Assembly: GCF_000524195.1 (NCBI RefSeq)
Contig: NW_020170405.1
Location: 476,970-540,969, forward strand
Length of the DNA: 64,000 nt
From: Echinococcus granulosus
Lineage: Eukaryota; Platyhelminthes; Cestoda; Cyclophyllidea; Taeniidae
Direction of reading: 5' to 3'
Under the pieces are notes generated by a model. The model was not told the DNA's origin. It made no database searches and worked only from the letters and a program-made list of their open reading frames with translations. This document shows, piece by piece, positions 12,456 through 25,402 of the stretch. The translations under genes were made by a program, and so were the position numbers. Every line of letters starts with the position of its first letter. Within the stretch, counting starts at the first letter, position 1.

Positions 12456-15400
12456 ATGTTATCATTAAGAAAAGACAAAACCGAAGAGGATGATGGTAAA
12501 TACTGGGCCTTTTTTGGCGATAAATTTATTGTTGTGGTGGGCATGCCTTAATTATTTGGGAACTTTGGTCCTGTAATTTATTATGCGTTGAAAAACGTTA
12601 GTAACCGAGGTAGAAATTTACTAACTGCCAGCAGATCTCAGTATTTTGGTTTCTCATGTGGTGTTCCATTTGCGTTTCACAAGGTATATTGGGTGGGGCT
12701 TATAAAGAAACAGGTTTTGCGTAGGCAACCTGCCCCATCTTCATACCCGCTAATAATCATTTTAGAGACAAACTATTTTTATCAACTTCGTTTTATTGAT
12801 ATGCATCACTTTTAGGAATCGGATCAACCTATATGAATGTTGATAAGTCAGCTGTCCTGCAAGATGTACGAACAGCGTTATGTAACATTTACTTTTCAGG
12901 CTCGCCTTTTCAATGCAAATCAACCGAATCCACGAAAGTGTATTCAGATTCTAACCCGAATTTTGTGCTTACTGAACAAGGTAATCTTAGGTATTGTCGT
13001 AAATGTCATACATTAGGGTGTCAAATTCAGCAGGCAAGAAGCTACGACAACATTTTTCGCCGTCACGAAGCTATTCCAGCTTCCAAACGTAGGTCTTCTT
13101 TTTACCTGATCCATCGCGCTATTAGCAAGGTCTGCGGAAGCTGCTCTATCTTGTTATAAAGGAGTTGGCACCATATGCCGACGATGTCATTATCCTAACC
13201 AGCAGCTTGACTAAGGACATGACTGGTTCAGAGGCCTCTTTTCGTGCTCCTGCAATTAGAACTCTCTGCAAAATCACTGACGTAATTTTGTCTCCATTTT
13301 CTGTAATGTTGTTCTCATCTCTCCACTTAAAATCACGTTTTCTGTTCTGCAGCCGACCATGGTTCAGGCCATTGAGCGATACTTGAAGCAAGCTGTTGTG
13401 GATAAGTCACCAGCCATTGCGTCTGCTGTGCTTGCGTCAGCCTACCACCTGATGCAGACTTGCCCTGAAGTTGTACGGCGATGGAGCAATGAGATCCAAG
13501 GTGTTATCTCGGGTCCTAATATTATGGTTCAATATCACGCTCTCGGTCTGCTCTATCTCATTCGTCAAAATGATCGGCTCGCTACGTTGAAACTCATTCA
13601 GAAGTTCTTGCAATCACCACTGAGATCGTCGTATGCTCACTGTGTCATGGTTTGTTAACCTTACCTCAATTAATAGTTTTTTTGTCTAGATTCGTATTGT
13701 CGCACGGCAAATTGAGGAGGAGGGTCTTGCGTAAGTGAATATTCGTATTTACCGAAGAAGCAAAATCCTTTTTTTTTAATCAGCGACTTTAAACGTGATC
13801 TGTTAGGGACAACCGCAACATGATGGACTTTCTTGAGACCTCTCTGCGTCATAAATCTGAGATGGTTATTTACGAGGCGGCCCGAGCCATCATTGGGTTG
13901 AGCCAACTGACAGCCAAGGAGTTGGCACCGGCAGTGAACGTGCTTCAGCTCTTCTGCTCCTCACACAAATCTTCACTTCGGTACGCAGCTGTCAGAACTC
14001 TGAATAAAATCGCCACTCGCCATCCCTCGGCTGTGGCTTTCTGCAATCATGATCTGGAGAACCTTGTTTCTGATCCGAATCGCAGTATTGCTACTCTGGC
14101 TATCACCACTCTCCTTAAAGTAAGTGCTCTGGACTGGAGTTCGATAGTTTGCATTAGTAGTAAATTGGGCAAGTTAGTGGACGTATTGTCCTAGTGTCTT
14201 ACCACAGTGGTCCTTTTAGACTGGCAGCGAGAACAATGTGGACCGCTTGCTGAAACACATATGCTCTTTTATGACGGACATTACGGACGAGTTCAAAGTG
14301 GTAGTTCTCGAATCGATTCGCATGCTAGCTGCCAAGTATCCACGGAAGTACTCTGTCCTTCTCAATTTCCTTTCTGGTCTTTTGCGTGATCCTGCCGGTT
14401 ACGAATTCAAAAAGGCTGTTGTGGTTGCCATGGAATCTATAATCAAGGACAACCCTCAGGCCAAAAATCTCGGTGGGCTACCTAGTTCTTTTACTTGTGG
14501 TTTCTTCTGATTACGCTGTATTTTCTACTTTATATGTGTAAGTACGCATTCTACTTATTCAGGTCTTCTCCAGTTGTGCGAGTTCATTGAGGACTGCCAG
14601 CACGAAAAATTGACTCAACGAGCTCTTTATTTGCTGGGTCGTGAGGGCCCGTTCTTGAATCGTCCCCGTCAGTTCATCCGCTTCATCTACAATCGCATCA
14701 TTCTTGAGTCTGCCGCCGTCAAGTGCACCGCCACAACCGCTTTGGCACGTTTCGGAGCTAACTGCGACGACCTTCTTCCCAGTGTTCTCGTCCTTCTAGA
14801 ACGGTAACTTAATGCCACCTCCACTGTTAGACCGAGTGCGTAGTGTTTTTGACGGATTTCGAAGAAGTGCTTGCCACTATTAGGTGTATAATCGAGTTTC
14901 CACTATTCTTTATTTACGTACATTTATTACTCAACATGCTTAGAAAAGTCTTTCACTTTGTTCTCATCAGCTTTGATAAAAATAACATTGATTTTGGGCA
15001 AACTCTTCTATTTTGAGGCATCAGTTTTTCTGTAAAAGTTGTTTATTTGACCCCACCATAACTTGAATGTCCTGCTCCTGATCCTTTACAAATAGGTTGT
15101 ACTAAGAAAGATTTTTTTATATTTTTGCTTTTAATTTAAAGTGCCGCCTTGACCACCGCTTCTTAATAGTGACATATCCTACCTCAGGATCGATTTTCGG
15201 AGTAACTGCTGTTCGTCTCTTGAAGACGAGTGAAGTAAGGTCGAAAACCTATGAAGTCTTATCCCTTTAAAGGCACCAAAGCGATGCTATTGCGATCATC
15301 TATTGTCGTTTTTACTTTTTGGAAATGCTCTAATGTAAAGACCTAGTCAGAACGGTTTGGTAAAAAATAGGGTTAGATAAGCACAAGAGCTGTGGTTCAT

Positions 15401-18400
15401 CGGAGTTTTTAAATTGCGAAGGTAAATATGAGTGTAATATGGTTTGTTCCTAAGATATTTATTTCACCCTCTTTAATCAGTAGTAACTTGTTTTAGCAGT
15501 ATCAGCCTATATACTTTCTTTTACTACGTCAGTGTAATGTTAGACGATGACGATGAAGTACGCGACCGGGCTGCCTTCTACCACTATATCCTTTCCTCGG
15601 GTGATCGTAACCTCATGAAGGAGTACGTGCTGAACGACGATATTCGGCTAAACATGCAGGCCCTGGAACGCGCCCTTCTAGCCTACACACAGGCCTCGGA
15701 GGCGGAGCAAGCGCGTCCTTTTGACTTCACCGCCATTCCCATTGAGGAGCCCCCATCTGAGATCGCCTCCGATTTCGCTACCATAGCGGACAGCTCCACC
15801 GTGGGCTTCTTTGAACCCACAATCGGTGCTAGTGCTGCCACCATCCCCGGCACTGCTGCTGGTAATAGTTTGTTCTCTTGAAATCGTGCCTTTTTAAAGT
15901 TCCTTTTCCTCCTCTTAAATTGGCTCGTCATTCAGCCATTGCTATTCCTCTGCGTTGTGGTGAATTTTCGGGATTGTCTCAAGTGCAGTGTTTCAACCCA
16001 AACTTATTTCATACAATGTTTATCAGATGCAATTTTTCACTGACTATTCTCTAGTACTGACTCTGCGATGCTTATCAGGGCCATTCCGGGGCTATGACGC
16101 TTACACGAGTTAGGATACAATATCTTTATTGAGAAAAAACCCACATTATCATTTACTTGACAATTTGCCTCTATTGTATTTTGTATCAAATCTTCAGCCT
16201 CTTTAACGCCCTTTTTTGTCAGCAAAGTTAATCTCTCACACTTTCTAGGGTTTTATTGTGCAGAAAATTCAAGATATGATTTGGAGATAAGATGGTACTT
16301 TACTCAAAGCTCTTTGGAATGGAGGAGAAGTGACGTTAAGTGCAAGCAAGTCTAGAGGGTCTTGTGCACGAAGAGGAATTCCCTCCTTTTAGATCCCCTT
16401 TTTTTGCTCAGGCGTACTTTGTGATCGCGGTAGTTTTCCTAGATTTCTTAAGTGATGCCAAATCAAATTTTGAGTGTGGAATAATCTAATTTCACTGGAA
16501 TACACTTTTGCCGGAGTATTTTTGAATACATGTGTTCTTTTGTGCAACAGCATTAACGCACCCCACCCTGGTACTGCAATACCTTTGCTTTTTATTTCTA
16601 GAATGAACCCTGCGAATTCCTCCAGCTTGATGTTTTAAACGAATCGTGGGTAAATGAACAGGTCTACCATGAATATTACTGAGTCGTACTGCTGCGATTA
16701 AAAGTAGGGCTAATAACCTAAGGGAATGAAGCTTTATGTTAACTTATTGTAAAAAACTTCAAATTATCTAATGCTACCGTTAAGTGGTGTAAAGAATTAA
16801 CTCTTCGGCGTCTTTATTGTAGCATTCGGATTGTTTCTCTAAGCATCCATTTGACAGGCATGTGAGGATAACTTGATTATTTAAAAACATGAAAGGTCTG
16901 GAGGTCGTGTGTAATGATTCCTGATTGTGTTATTTTGTTTAATCTGTCTATGGGTATACTTCATTGTTGTCACATGACGCCAGGAGAGAAATTTCACTGA
17001 TTTTTAAAAGCGCTTTGAGAAAACAACATTAAAGCAAGATTTGAGGGTAGAAGTGAAGTTTGGTTCAGGTGCGCTGCGGGTTGGCGAAGCAAGTTACTTG
17101 GGCGAATAAAACGGATGCCATTTTGGTTACATTGCTTGCTCCATAAAGTAGTCTCACTACAACCAAATCGACTAAGGAATTTTGTAGATGAAGTCGGCAA
17201 CTTTGACGCCTATTCTCTCCCTTTCCCCCCGTTCCTCTGCAAAGGTGACAGCGCAAAGGTCGGTGGAGCAGTGGACGCGGCGCCAGGGTCTACAGGGGGC
17301 ATGGGAACGCGACGTCAGGACCGCTTTGCAGAGGAGTTGGGAGCCGTTCCCGAGATAAAGGCTCTTGGGCCCCTTTTCAAGTCCTCCAATGACTATGAAC
17401 TCACCGACTCTGGTACGGAATACGTCGTCACGTGCGTAATTCATACCTTCCTTCACCACATCGTCCTCCAGGTAAGTCGTTAATTCTCTCAAACGCGCTC
17501 GATTGCTCCTAAGTTCTCTTTCAAACGTGTCCGAAAACCAGATTAGTATTTTTCTGATCTTAGTTACCTAGGCTAATTTCTAGCTTGATTGCATTCTTCA
17601 TCAAATTCCTAAACAAGCATTCGATGGTTTTGGATGTTCTCATGAGTCGTGGGTTGTCAGTTTAAGGTAGATGATCTTTTATGAGTTTGTAACACTTCTC
17701 ATTTCATCTCATTTCTACCAGTGCTTTCGTCAATTTCCCAATAATCTTCTCACCACTTTTAAACGATGTTTCAAGGTGGTGCTTTACTTTGATTAAGAGT
17801 TAGTGTATTATCTCAATAGCATCAGTTTGTTAAAGCACTATTTTGTTTACTTTTGACTATCATTACTAAGTAGTGTTCGATTCCTCTATGTAGTTTTGTT
17901 CAAGCTTTTTCATTGGTTAGAATTTGTATTATTCCACAGGTATCGCTACACTCTATTATTAAGAATGATTGTAGTGCTTTAATAGTAGGATTTATTCTAT
18001 CCGCTTTGTCTTGCCGAATATCTTGTCCATTCATCCATGCGCTACCACTACTTGTTCTACGCTCGTAGCGGTGTCCTGAAGTAAATTCATTTCAACATTA
18101 CACCATTTACATTTGAGAACTATATGAGAAGGAGGCTCAAAGAGTTTGAATACTTCAGTTTAACAACCTTCTTCATTATTATTATGTTTAGCGCTTTACC
18201 AATTTAGAAATTGAAATTTTTCACACATAAATTAGTAGGTTATTTTGTTTGATGCGATATCTGGACCTGCTAATAAAGATTTTATCACGCATTTCAATTT
18301 TCAACGAAAAACAACAACGCTCTCCCAAAAGTCAGATCATTGCTGGTTCTTTGACGTGTTCTTGCTGACAGGTGTGAGGAAATTGTTTTGGCTAAATCGG

Positions 18401-21092
18401 TTCGCCCTCTTCTTTCCCCAGTACGACGTGACGAACACGATGGAGGACCAGTTGCTGGAGGACGTCTATGTGGATGTGGAAGTGGCAGACGATGAATTTG
18501 AGGTACTTAATCGTCTACCCATCAAAACTCTACCCTTCAACTCTCCCGCCTCGACATACATCATCGTTAAGTTACCTGAAAATGCCTCTCTTACTACCTC
18601 CTTCGCCAACACTCTACGATTCGTCGTTAAGGACGTCAACACTGCTGGACCCAATGATCCCGGTATCACCGATGAGTATGCGGTGAGGTTTTTAAGTCTA
18701 TTGGAGCTCCTTTTACCTATCATCACTGGTAGCAGGGAAAAGGAAATAGTTACGCTTATGCTATGTGGAGCGGTGATTTTGTTCGTTTTATTTTGATGCA
18801 AGTGGGACTATTAACACGTTTGATCGTAACTTTACTCATTTAAGCATTGATACCACATACCCACGTCTGCAATTGATGTATATATCGGTGACTTAGTCCC
18901 ATTATTTTTGTCCAAGTATATATCTTGGAATTTATTTATTGGAAATGATGACGGTACTAACTGTAAACTCGTTACTTTTTTCGTGTTAGTTTTAATCTCT
19001 TTGAATTTATGTAAAATTATCACAAATAACCACCCAAAATGTGTAAGTTGTTGCTGGTGGGTGATGTTCGTCTTCCCTTAATATTATCGGCATCAATGTT
19101 TTTCTAGGTGTACGACTAAGTTTTTACTTCAAACCCTTATTCGTCTGTGCCATATTCAAAGTCATGCGTAAGGCTATTAAGCGATGTGGCCATATGATGC
19201 TCTAAGGCCAGCTGTTGCCTGATATTCGAGGTCAATTCTGGTGCAGTTCTACTACGAGAAATAGCGGTGGAAATTATTTAACGATTGGGAAACGTATTTG
19301 GGACTTTTAATTGGACGAAAACAGACTCTGTGGTGATGACAAAAGTAATTTTATCAGCTCTGGCGCAGATGAATAACGCTGGCCACATAGAGTATAGGTC
19401 ATGAGCTATTACTGGTCAAAAGTACTATCAACCTCAAGTAGTAAGATTTAAAAACGATGCCTTAGAACAAATGGTAAAACTTCCCCTTAAACAGCCATGA
19501 CCAATCAGAACATTTCTAAGGGCTTGAGCAAGGTAGGAAGGGTTAAGGCTTTTTGGGTCCCGCCTAGTCATGTCAGCTGGAGGAGAGACGTAAGGTTTAT
19601 CTGAGGGTAAAAGTCGCAGCTATGAGCGTTCGCTTCTGTCTATGGGGAGCTTTGCACTAAATTTTAGCTGGAGGAATTGACCCTGCCCGTGGCAGTCCAC
19701 ATGCAACGCGTGATGAAGGCGAATTTCGCCGCGGCTTGGGAGGAGTACGGTGACAATGGCGAGGCGGAGGAGACCTACTTCCTCACTAAATTCTCCACCC
19801 TTGATGGTATTCTCCTTTGCTTATTTTTTTCGTGCTCATTGTCCTTCATCATGTGTTCCTCATCTCCTATTAGGTGATTTGTGCTAGCATTCAATGCAGA
19901 TGAGATCCTTCCCACTTTTGATCCGAAAAATTCTAGTATCCAAGTTGTTTGCATTTTGATTAATTTTATGCTTTCGGCAATATTAGGTTATTATTGGTAG
20001 TTTCGGTGAATTCACTCCTTTCTGCGTTTAATAGAACAATTTTTCCGCATTCTGATTGGATACTTGGTCCAAAGCAGACTACTAATTGTCAGATATTTTG
20101 GAATTTTTAACTTATTTAGAATTGGTATGACTTTTCCCACTCTTCTAATCCTAACCTCTGCTTCCTGATAATGCTCTTTTCTGTCGGCAAATACACTCCC
20201 CTTACAGAAACCCTTCCTTTGTTTTAAAGTGGCCCTTGATAATTCATTTACCATCATGGATCTGAAATGAATGCATTTAGTATATCTTTTCGAAAATGAT
20301 CATCCCTAAAACGATATTGCAGACATATCTTTTGCCATGATCGGTAAGTTCCCTCTTGTGTTTGCGAACACATTGCCTCTCCTCCCACTTAACTTCTCAA
20401 GTACAAACAATAGATGGGCGAAGTTGAAAGTATGTCAATGTAGTCATGTGTGAGTTCCACTTGAAGCACCAACACATTTATTTTACTGGCCTCTCTCTAT
20501 CCTTTTTCTTTTCGGTGTTGCAAAATGAGGCGAAAGTGTTATTTACCATTCCCGCGATTATTGGTGACAGTGAATGATCGCTACGCACTGAGGATTTTAA
20601 ATCCTATGCTCTATTTTTTCGTCTTATTTAGCCTACTGGACATTGTTGTGGTCTTGAATGACTATTTGTGTCTCTAGCCAACAAAGTAGTACTAACGGTG
20701 GGGTAAATCCCGAACTGGGTTAAACTCTTTCTCCCTCTCCGGGGGCCTGGATGCCAGATTACTACGTTTTCCCCACGTGCGACATTTTGATGACTGGTGA
20801 ATACGATTCAATGGTTTCTTGTTGCTGTTTTGCAGAGATGGTGCAAGAGTTGGTGGCGCATCTGGGTATGCAGGCGTGCGAGCGCACAGACCAGGTGGGC
20901 TCAAGCGAGAAGGCGGCACACACCCTTCTATTGGCCGGTGTCTTCCGCGGCGGTGTTAGCGTGCTCGCACGTTGCAAACTGGCCAAGTCACTGCCCTCCG
21001 CTGGGCAGCCTGCAGCCGGTATTAATCTCCAAATCACTGTCCGCTCCGCTGCTCCCGAAATTAACCAGGCCATTGCCGACTCCCTTAGTTAG
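12456..21092 (+). CDS. COPG: Coatomer subunit gamma (gamma-COP)
   Basis: Gamma-COP is a core subunit of the COPI coat that buds vesicles for Golgi-to-ER and intra-Golgi transport; it binds Arf1 and p24/KKXX cargo tails. Exons: 12456-12495, 12816-12865, 12900-12980, 13017-13088, 13126-13281, 13353-13649, 13690-13730, 13807-14119, 14220-14472, 14563-14803, 15533-15861, 17245-17471, 18422-18682, 19668-19806, 20836-21092. Phases agree throughout, giving 918 aa (human about 874). The N terminus [14 protein letters not shown] matches the family start, followed by KSAVLQDAR. The adaptin-type HEAT trunk runs to about residue 560 ([46 protein letters not shown]). A variable linker follows, then the appendage from about residue 655 ([29 protein letters not shown]). 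The first coding introns after exon 2 are 34, 36 and 37 bp; later ones reach 1.4 kb. The start is fixed by homology and by phase-1 joining of exons 1 and 2. Confidence 0.97.
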
Positions 21093-22104
21093 ACTTCCGT
21101 TCCCACTTCCATAACGCCTACTTCTACACCTTTACGTTGGCTGTTTTTTTGCTTCTGAAGGAAATCACTTCTTTATACACAAAAACTTCTTTCAACACTC
21201 CTGAGTTTGGCTTTCATTGCTAAAGGAAAGAAGATTTTGTTCAGTTTGAGCCATCAGATTATTTGTTTCCAAATTTCCCAATTACAGATCTTACTTTTTC
21301 TTATTCAGTGCTGTGGGCATCCGACTGTTTGATGGGTGTTTCAGTCCACTATTTGCATGAGGCTGATTGATTTTCAGTGACAAGAGGAACTTTCAGGTGG
21401 GTTAACTTACTTTCTTTGTCTCTATTGCGCTTCCGGATTTTGACTGAGATGGCGATGTGTCTTCGCATTGCTTTCCGAGCCATTACATTGTTTATGGTTA
21501 TCGTCCTAACTGTCTTAGTAGGACAAACCTTTTAAGAAGCCCACATATCATAGGTTGACGAGTGGGCCTCGTAAATTGAGTGTATCTGGTGCATCTTTTT
21601 TTAAATCGAGTAGATTTAGGAGCGAATATTGTTCGTCATTATGAGTGTGTTTGAAATTGCTGCATCTGATAGCCTAAATTTTGGAAGATTGATGGTTTGT
21701 GCAACCATCACTACTATCAAACTATCATTGGTGTGACACGGCACTGCGTCAGCAGCCGGACATATTCAAATGTGCTCTCTTACGGTTCACAGGTGAGTCA
21801 ATGGATGCAGATTCGAATGTGGTGGGTAGTTGACAATTTGAGCAGTATAATGCATTTTAAAGGAAGACGGAAGCTTTGTTTGTAATGGTTGGTTCTCATA
21901 GGTCTGCCCAATCGACTATGTAACGTACAAACTCAATTACAGGTCGTCTTTGTTTTATTGATATGCCAGCATCCCACTAATATTAGAGTGGGAATTTTCA
22001 CATCACTGCTGGGCTCTTTTGTGCCTCCCAAGTAAATCGATAAGAGTGTATTTAAATTTCCTGAAGGGTAAATTTTACGCGAAGGCTGGAGTTAGTAGGT
22101 TTCC
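21093..22104. other. Intergenic stretch between COPG and the next gene
   Basis: About 1 kb, AT- and T-rich, holding the COPG 3' untranslated region and the upstream region of the gene at 22105. No exon, repeat-family member or clear AATAAA was found here on the plus strand. Confidence 0.5.
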
Positions 22105-23379
22105 ATGCTGTCAGTAGAGAATTTCAACCGTAGATACAAGACACGGAAACCTCGCAAATATGTTGCCACCACTTCAAACATCCCAGAATGCGATAAAATG
22201 CCTGTTGACCTTGATAGACTCAGTGAAAAAGCCAACATCCTCCTAGCTTTTTTTCCACCTCCAGTGACTAAACAGTGCAAACTTCTCCGTACTGTTAACG
22301 ATGACACGGTAAGGGTAGTAGCACACATGCATCAACGTGCTGATGAGTGCGAAATTCTGGCATCCCGCTGCAAAAAGCTGCCAGATAAAGAGGGCTTAGG
22401 GAGTCAAGAAGGGCGTAGAACAAGAAGCAAATACCTACATACCTTCCCAGATTATCTGGACCGCAGCGTACTGGAAGATCTTATCAGCGAGATGGAACAT
22501 GCCTCTCTTACTGACTCCGAACTCTCGAACGCAACGGAGTTATTCGCTGACATGACAAAAATAGCCAGTCCCGAAAATACCAGTTTAGTGAGGTCTTCAG
22601 ATCACAGCATGAGGACCCGTGTAAATCGCTACAAAAAGTTCAGCCAACGGAAAGTGGCTCCAACACTGACAAAAGTTTTTTCACCAATCTCTCCATTACC
22701 ATTAAAGGGAGGAGTGCTGTCCAAAAGGCTCCTCAACTGGGGTACTGATATGGAGACTTATACAAACCTACCTCGAGGTGCCATGTATGCAAATCTGCCT
22801 TTTGGAATAGTTGCGGAAAATTTTGAGGTCAAATCAATGCTTACTCCCCATATCCTACCCGATTCCATACGCGAGATTGATGCTGTTAGGAATGCTGACA
22901 TCCGTTTCGGCCTGCCACAGCATTTACCCGATCTACGCGGAATGAATGTATTGGAGTACATTATGCGGTATTGTGTGGTTCAATCCCGACTGAGCACATT
23001 ACTGAAAGGCCGTTACCAATTCGTCCAGGCTTGGCAGAAAACCGTGCCACTTGAGCTATTACGAGAGCACGTGGACAAGGCCCTCCTTCAAATGTTGCCC
23101 GGAGAAGAAATTGAGGAGTTTTTGAAGTACTTTGAGTTTGAATCCGGCTTTGCAATGAATGAGGAAGTCTACGTGAAAGCACTGGCTCTAAGCATTCGAC
23201 TCTACGGCCACTATTTGAAAAATTTCCATAGTAGCTTTTGGATGTATCATCTGAGCCCTCTGGAGTGCATTGACTTTAGGCATCTCTCCAGACGATTGGT
23301 GGACATCAAATTAAACCCACATCTGGAAAAACTGCTTCTACGTCTAGATCGAATTGCAGCAGAGCAATTCCAGTCTTAG
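22105..23379 (+). CDS. Unrecognised single-exon protein, copy A of a tail-to-tail paralogue pair
   Basis: One uninterrupted reading frame of 424 codons, far longer than chance in this AT-rich DNA. The protein is charged and largely helical in composition, with no signal peptide or membrane span. The N-terminal part is basic (NRRYKTRKPRK) and is followed by a segment with LLAFFPPPV and a helix with several Cys. The C-terminal half contains IRFGLPQHLPDL, an EF-hand-like helix-loop-helix near residues 335-375 lacking a clear calcium loop, and the signature ECIDFRHLSRRLVDIKLNP. The same order of segments recurs in the gene at 23827-25402 on the other strand, showing common descent. I do not recognise the family. 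Lack of introns next to intron-rich neighbours suggests retroposition or an intron-poor family. Confidence 0.85.
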   Translation: MLSVENFNRRYKTRKPRKYVATTSNIPECDKMPVDLDRLSEKANILLAFFPPPVTKQCKLLRTVNDDTVRVVAHMHQRADECEILASRCKKLPDKEGLGSQEGRRTRSKYLHTFPDYLDRSVLEDLISEMEHASLTDSELSNATELFADMTKIASPENTSLVRSSDHSMRTRVNRYKKFSQRKVAPTLTKVFSPISPLPLKGGVLSKRLLNWGTDMETYTNLPRGAMYANLPFGIVAENFEVKSMLTPHILPDSIREIDAVRNADIRFGLPQHLPDLRGMNVLEYIMRYCVVQSRLSTLLKGRYQFVQAWQKTVPLELLREHVDKALLQMLPGEEIEEFLKYFEFESGFAMNEEVYVKALALSIRLYGHYLKNFHSSFWMYHLSPLECIDFRHLSRRLVDIKLNPHLEKLLLRLDRIAAEQFQS

Positions 23380-23826
23380 AAAAGAGTTTTTGTAAGAACT
23401 TTATTTTTAGGCTTATTTTTGCCTCAGTCCATAAGGCTTTTTACACCTATTAGGTAAATACAATGCTTTATTTTAAATGGTGCGTTTTAAAATGCGCATG
23501 CTAAATTTGACTTTTGTTTTGTTTTGGAAAGACTTGATTTCCCCCTGTTAGAGAACTTGTGAATAGCTGTTAGAAGAAAAGTTGCATTTTAGGCTAGAAA
23601 TGTGATGTATTTAGAAAAACCAAAAGATGGGCTGTCAACTTCTGGAAGATAACCATATGTATATGTTATAAATATATTGGTGGCATGCGTAATCTCAAAC
23701 TACAGTCGTTTACCCACCATCCGAGTTCGAGTGCTTCCCAATTAAATCTTGTTATAGAATCAATTTATATGGCGCTATAGGAACACTGAACGCAACAGTT
23801 TTACAGAATGTATAGAAAAATCTAAA

Positions 23827-25402
23827 CTAGTGACGAGCAAATCGGAGTGTAGGACCCATTTTCGCTGCTTCGTATTTCTGAATGGAGCGCCTAGCTCTTT
23901 TGAAGAGTCGCTCAACCGAGTTTTCAGTGGATCGGCGAGGGTAAGGCACAACCAGGACGTCCTTCATCTGCGAGGTTATTTGACGCTCAATTTTCTCCAA
24001 CAATCGCTTGAGTGTGGGATCAACCTTAAGATCAGTTAGCCGCCGCGATAACTGCCAAAAATCCAGGCGTTCCAAAGGTCCAGCCTGAAATTTCCACTTT
24101 TCCGCTTCCTCTATTGAAATTTCATCTTCCTCATTGCTTGACCTAACCACTGGGACAAGGAGACGTTCACAGAGTCCTAAGCACTTGCAAAATGTGCTCA
24201 CTTTAAGCACATAGTCTTCAGGCAGATCTAAGAGGCTAATCAGATCATTCAAACTGTTTTCCGTCTGGGTGGTCGGAATTACCTTTAAAGCTGCCTCTTT
24301 CAATGATGATACATTAATAACTGCCTGCTTCATTCGTGAGTACAGCGTCTCATAAATGACCAATCTTTGCTTGGCAATTTCACAGTTTTTTTCTAAATAA
24401 TCAACTACACTTAGGTCCTCCAAAGAGCGCAAATCACTTGGAACAGAAAAACGAATTTCCGAGTCTGTGATGCTTTTAGCGATGACATGACGCTTTGAAA
24501 GCCGACCGTGAATCCACTTTTTCCAGGCGAAAGCAGCCATGCCGATGGTGTCTTCTACATCCATTCGAAAGAGCAGTCGGGCGTTGGTTTTTGGTACATT
24601 CTGAAGTGGCAACACCGCACTCAGCCCGCAATCCTTGGCTCGATAACGCACTCTCTCCATCGGCTTCTTGTAAAAGAATTTGCTCATGGTGATTGTGCCT
24701 TTGCGCACCATTTCTCGTAATTGCATACTCAAGTTAGAAAGTCCATAGGATTTTTCATCAAATAGTATATTCATGAAACGGGAACGTGGTTTTTTAATAG
24801 GTGGCGTTTCAGAACTCTCAGTAAGTAATTTAGGAGAATTTGNNNNNNNNNNNNNNNNNNNNNNNNNNNNNNNNNNNNNNNNNNNNNNNNNNNNNNNNNN
24901 NNNNNNNNNNNNNNNNNNNNNNNNNNNNNNNNNNNNNNNNNNTTTTGATGAGCTCAACATCCTTTTCCTCTTTCTCCTCTTGCAAAATTTGTTCATTATG
25001 ACTGCCTGCTACTAAATACGGGTTTGTCATTTTGCTTGCACATCCTTGAAATGCAATCCAGGGCCTGGAGGTAGTCGAGTGATATTTGTGTTTATTTGTG
25101 CTGGATTCGACTTTCTTTAAGAGTGTACGTGCCCACTCCAGATTCATGCTTTTCCACTCCATGAAGCGAGTGAATTCCTCCGTTATGAGTTGTAGGATGT
25201 CTTGATCGAGCGCCCTACTCTGAATCGCCAATGCTGACGGAAGTGGTGGTAGGAATGCGATTCTCTCCTCCAGTGTTTCTTCACGTGTGTCCCCATGCAA
25301 CGGATGCTCCTTAGTAGACAGTGAATGGAGGAACTTGGAGCGCTTACTCACCCTGGGGGCGCGTTCTCTTCCAGAAAGTTTTCTCCGCCCTTTTTTATTC
25401 AT
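23827..25402 (-). CDS. Unrecognised single-exon protein, copy B of the paralogue pair
   Basis: Reads from ATG at 25402 to a stop at 23827, interrupted only by the N run 24843-24942. With the N run removed the two halves join in frame (460 + 1016 nt), giving about 491 aa. With 100 N left in, the frame breaks artificially. The N terminus is strongly basic (MNKKGRRKLSGRER), then comes EERIAFLPPLP, aligning with LLAFFPPPV of copy A. The C-terminal half has EIRFSVPSDLRSLEDLSVVDYL, LPEDYVLKVSTF and ERLDFWQLSRRLTDLKVDP, matching copy A segments in the same order. It is longer than copy A at the C terminus by a basic extension (RLFKRARRSIQKYEAAK). Function unknown; the basic tails would suit nucleic-acid or microtubule binding, but that is only a guess. 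Confidence 0.82.
24843..24942. other. Assembly gap of 100 N inside copy B
   Basis: Exactly 100 N. Joining the flanks directly completes one codon (A from one side, CA from the other, reading Thr on the minus strand) and keeps the frame open for 492 codons in total, so few or no bases may be missing. Confidence 0.9.

Noticed and set aside
20751..21114. Three overlapping frames of over 100 codons at the end of COPG
   Set aside because: Only the frame of the last COPG exon (20836-21092) matches the family; the others are shadows.
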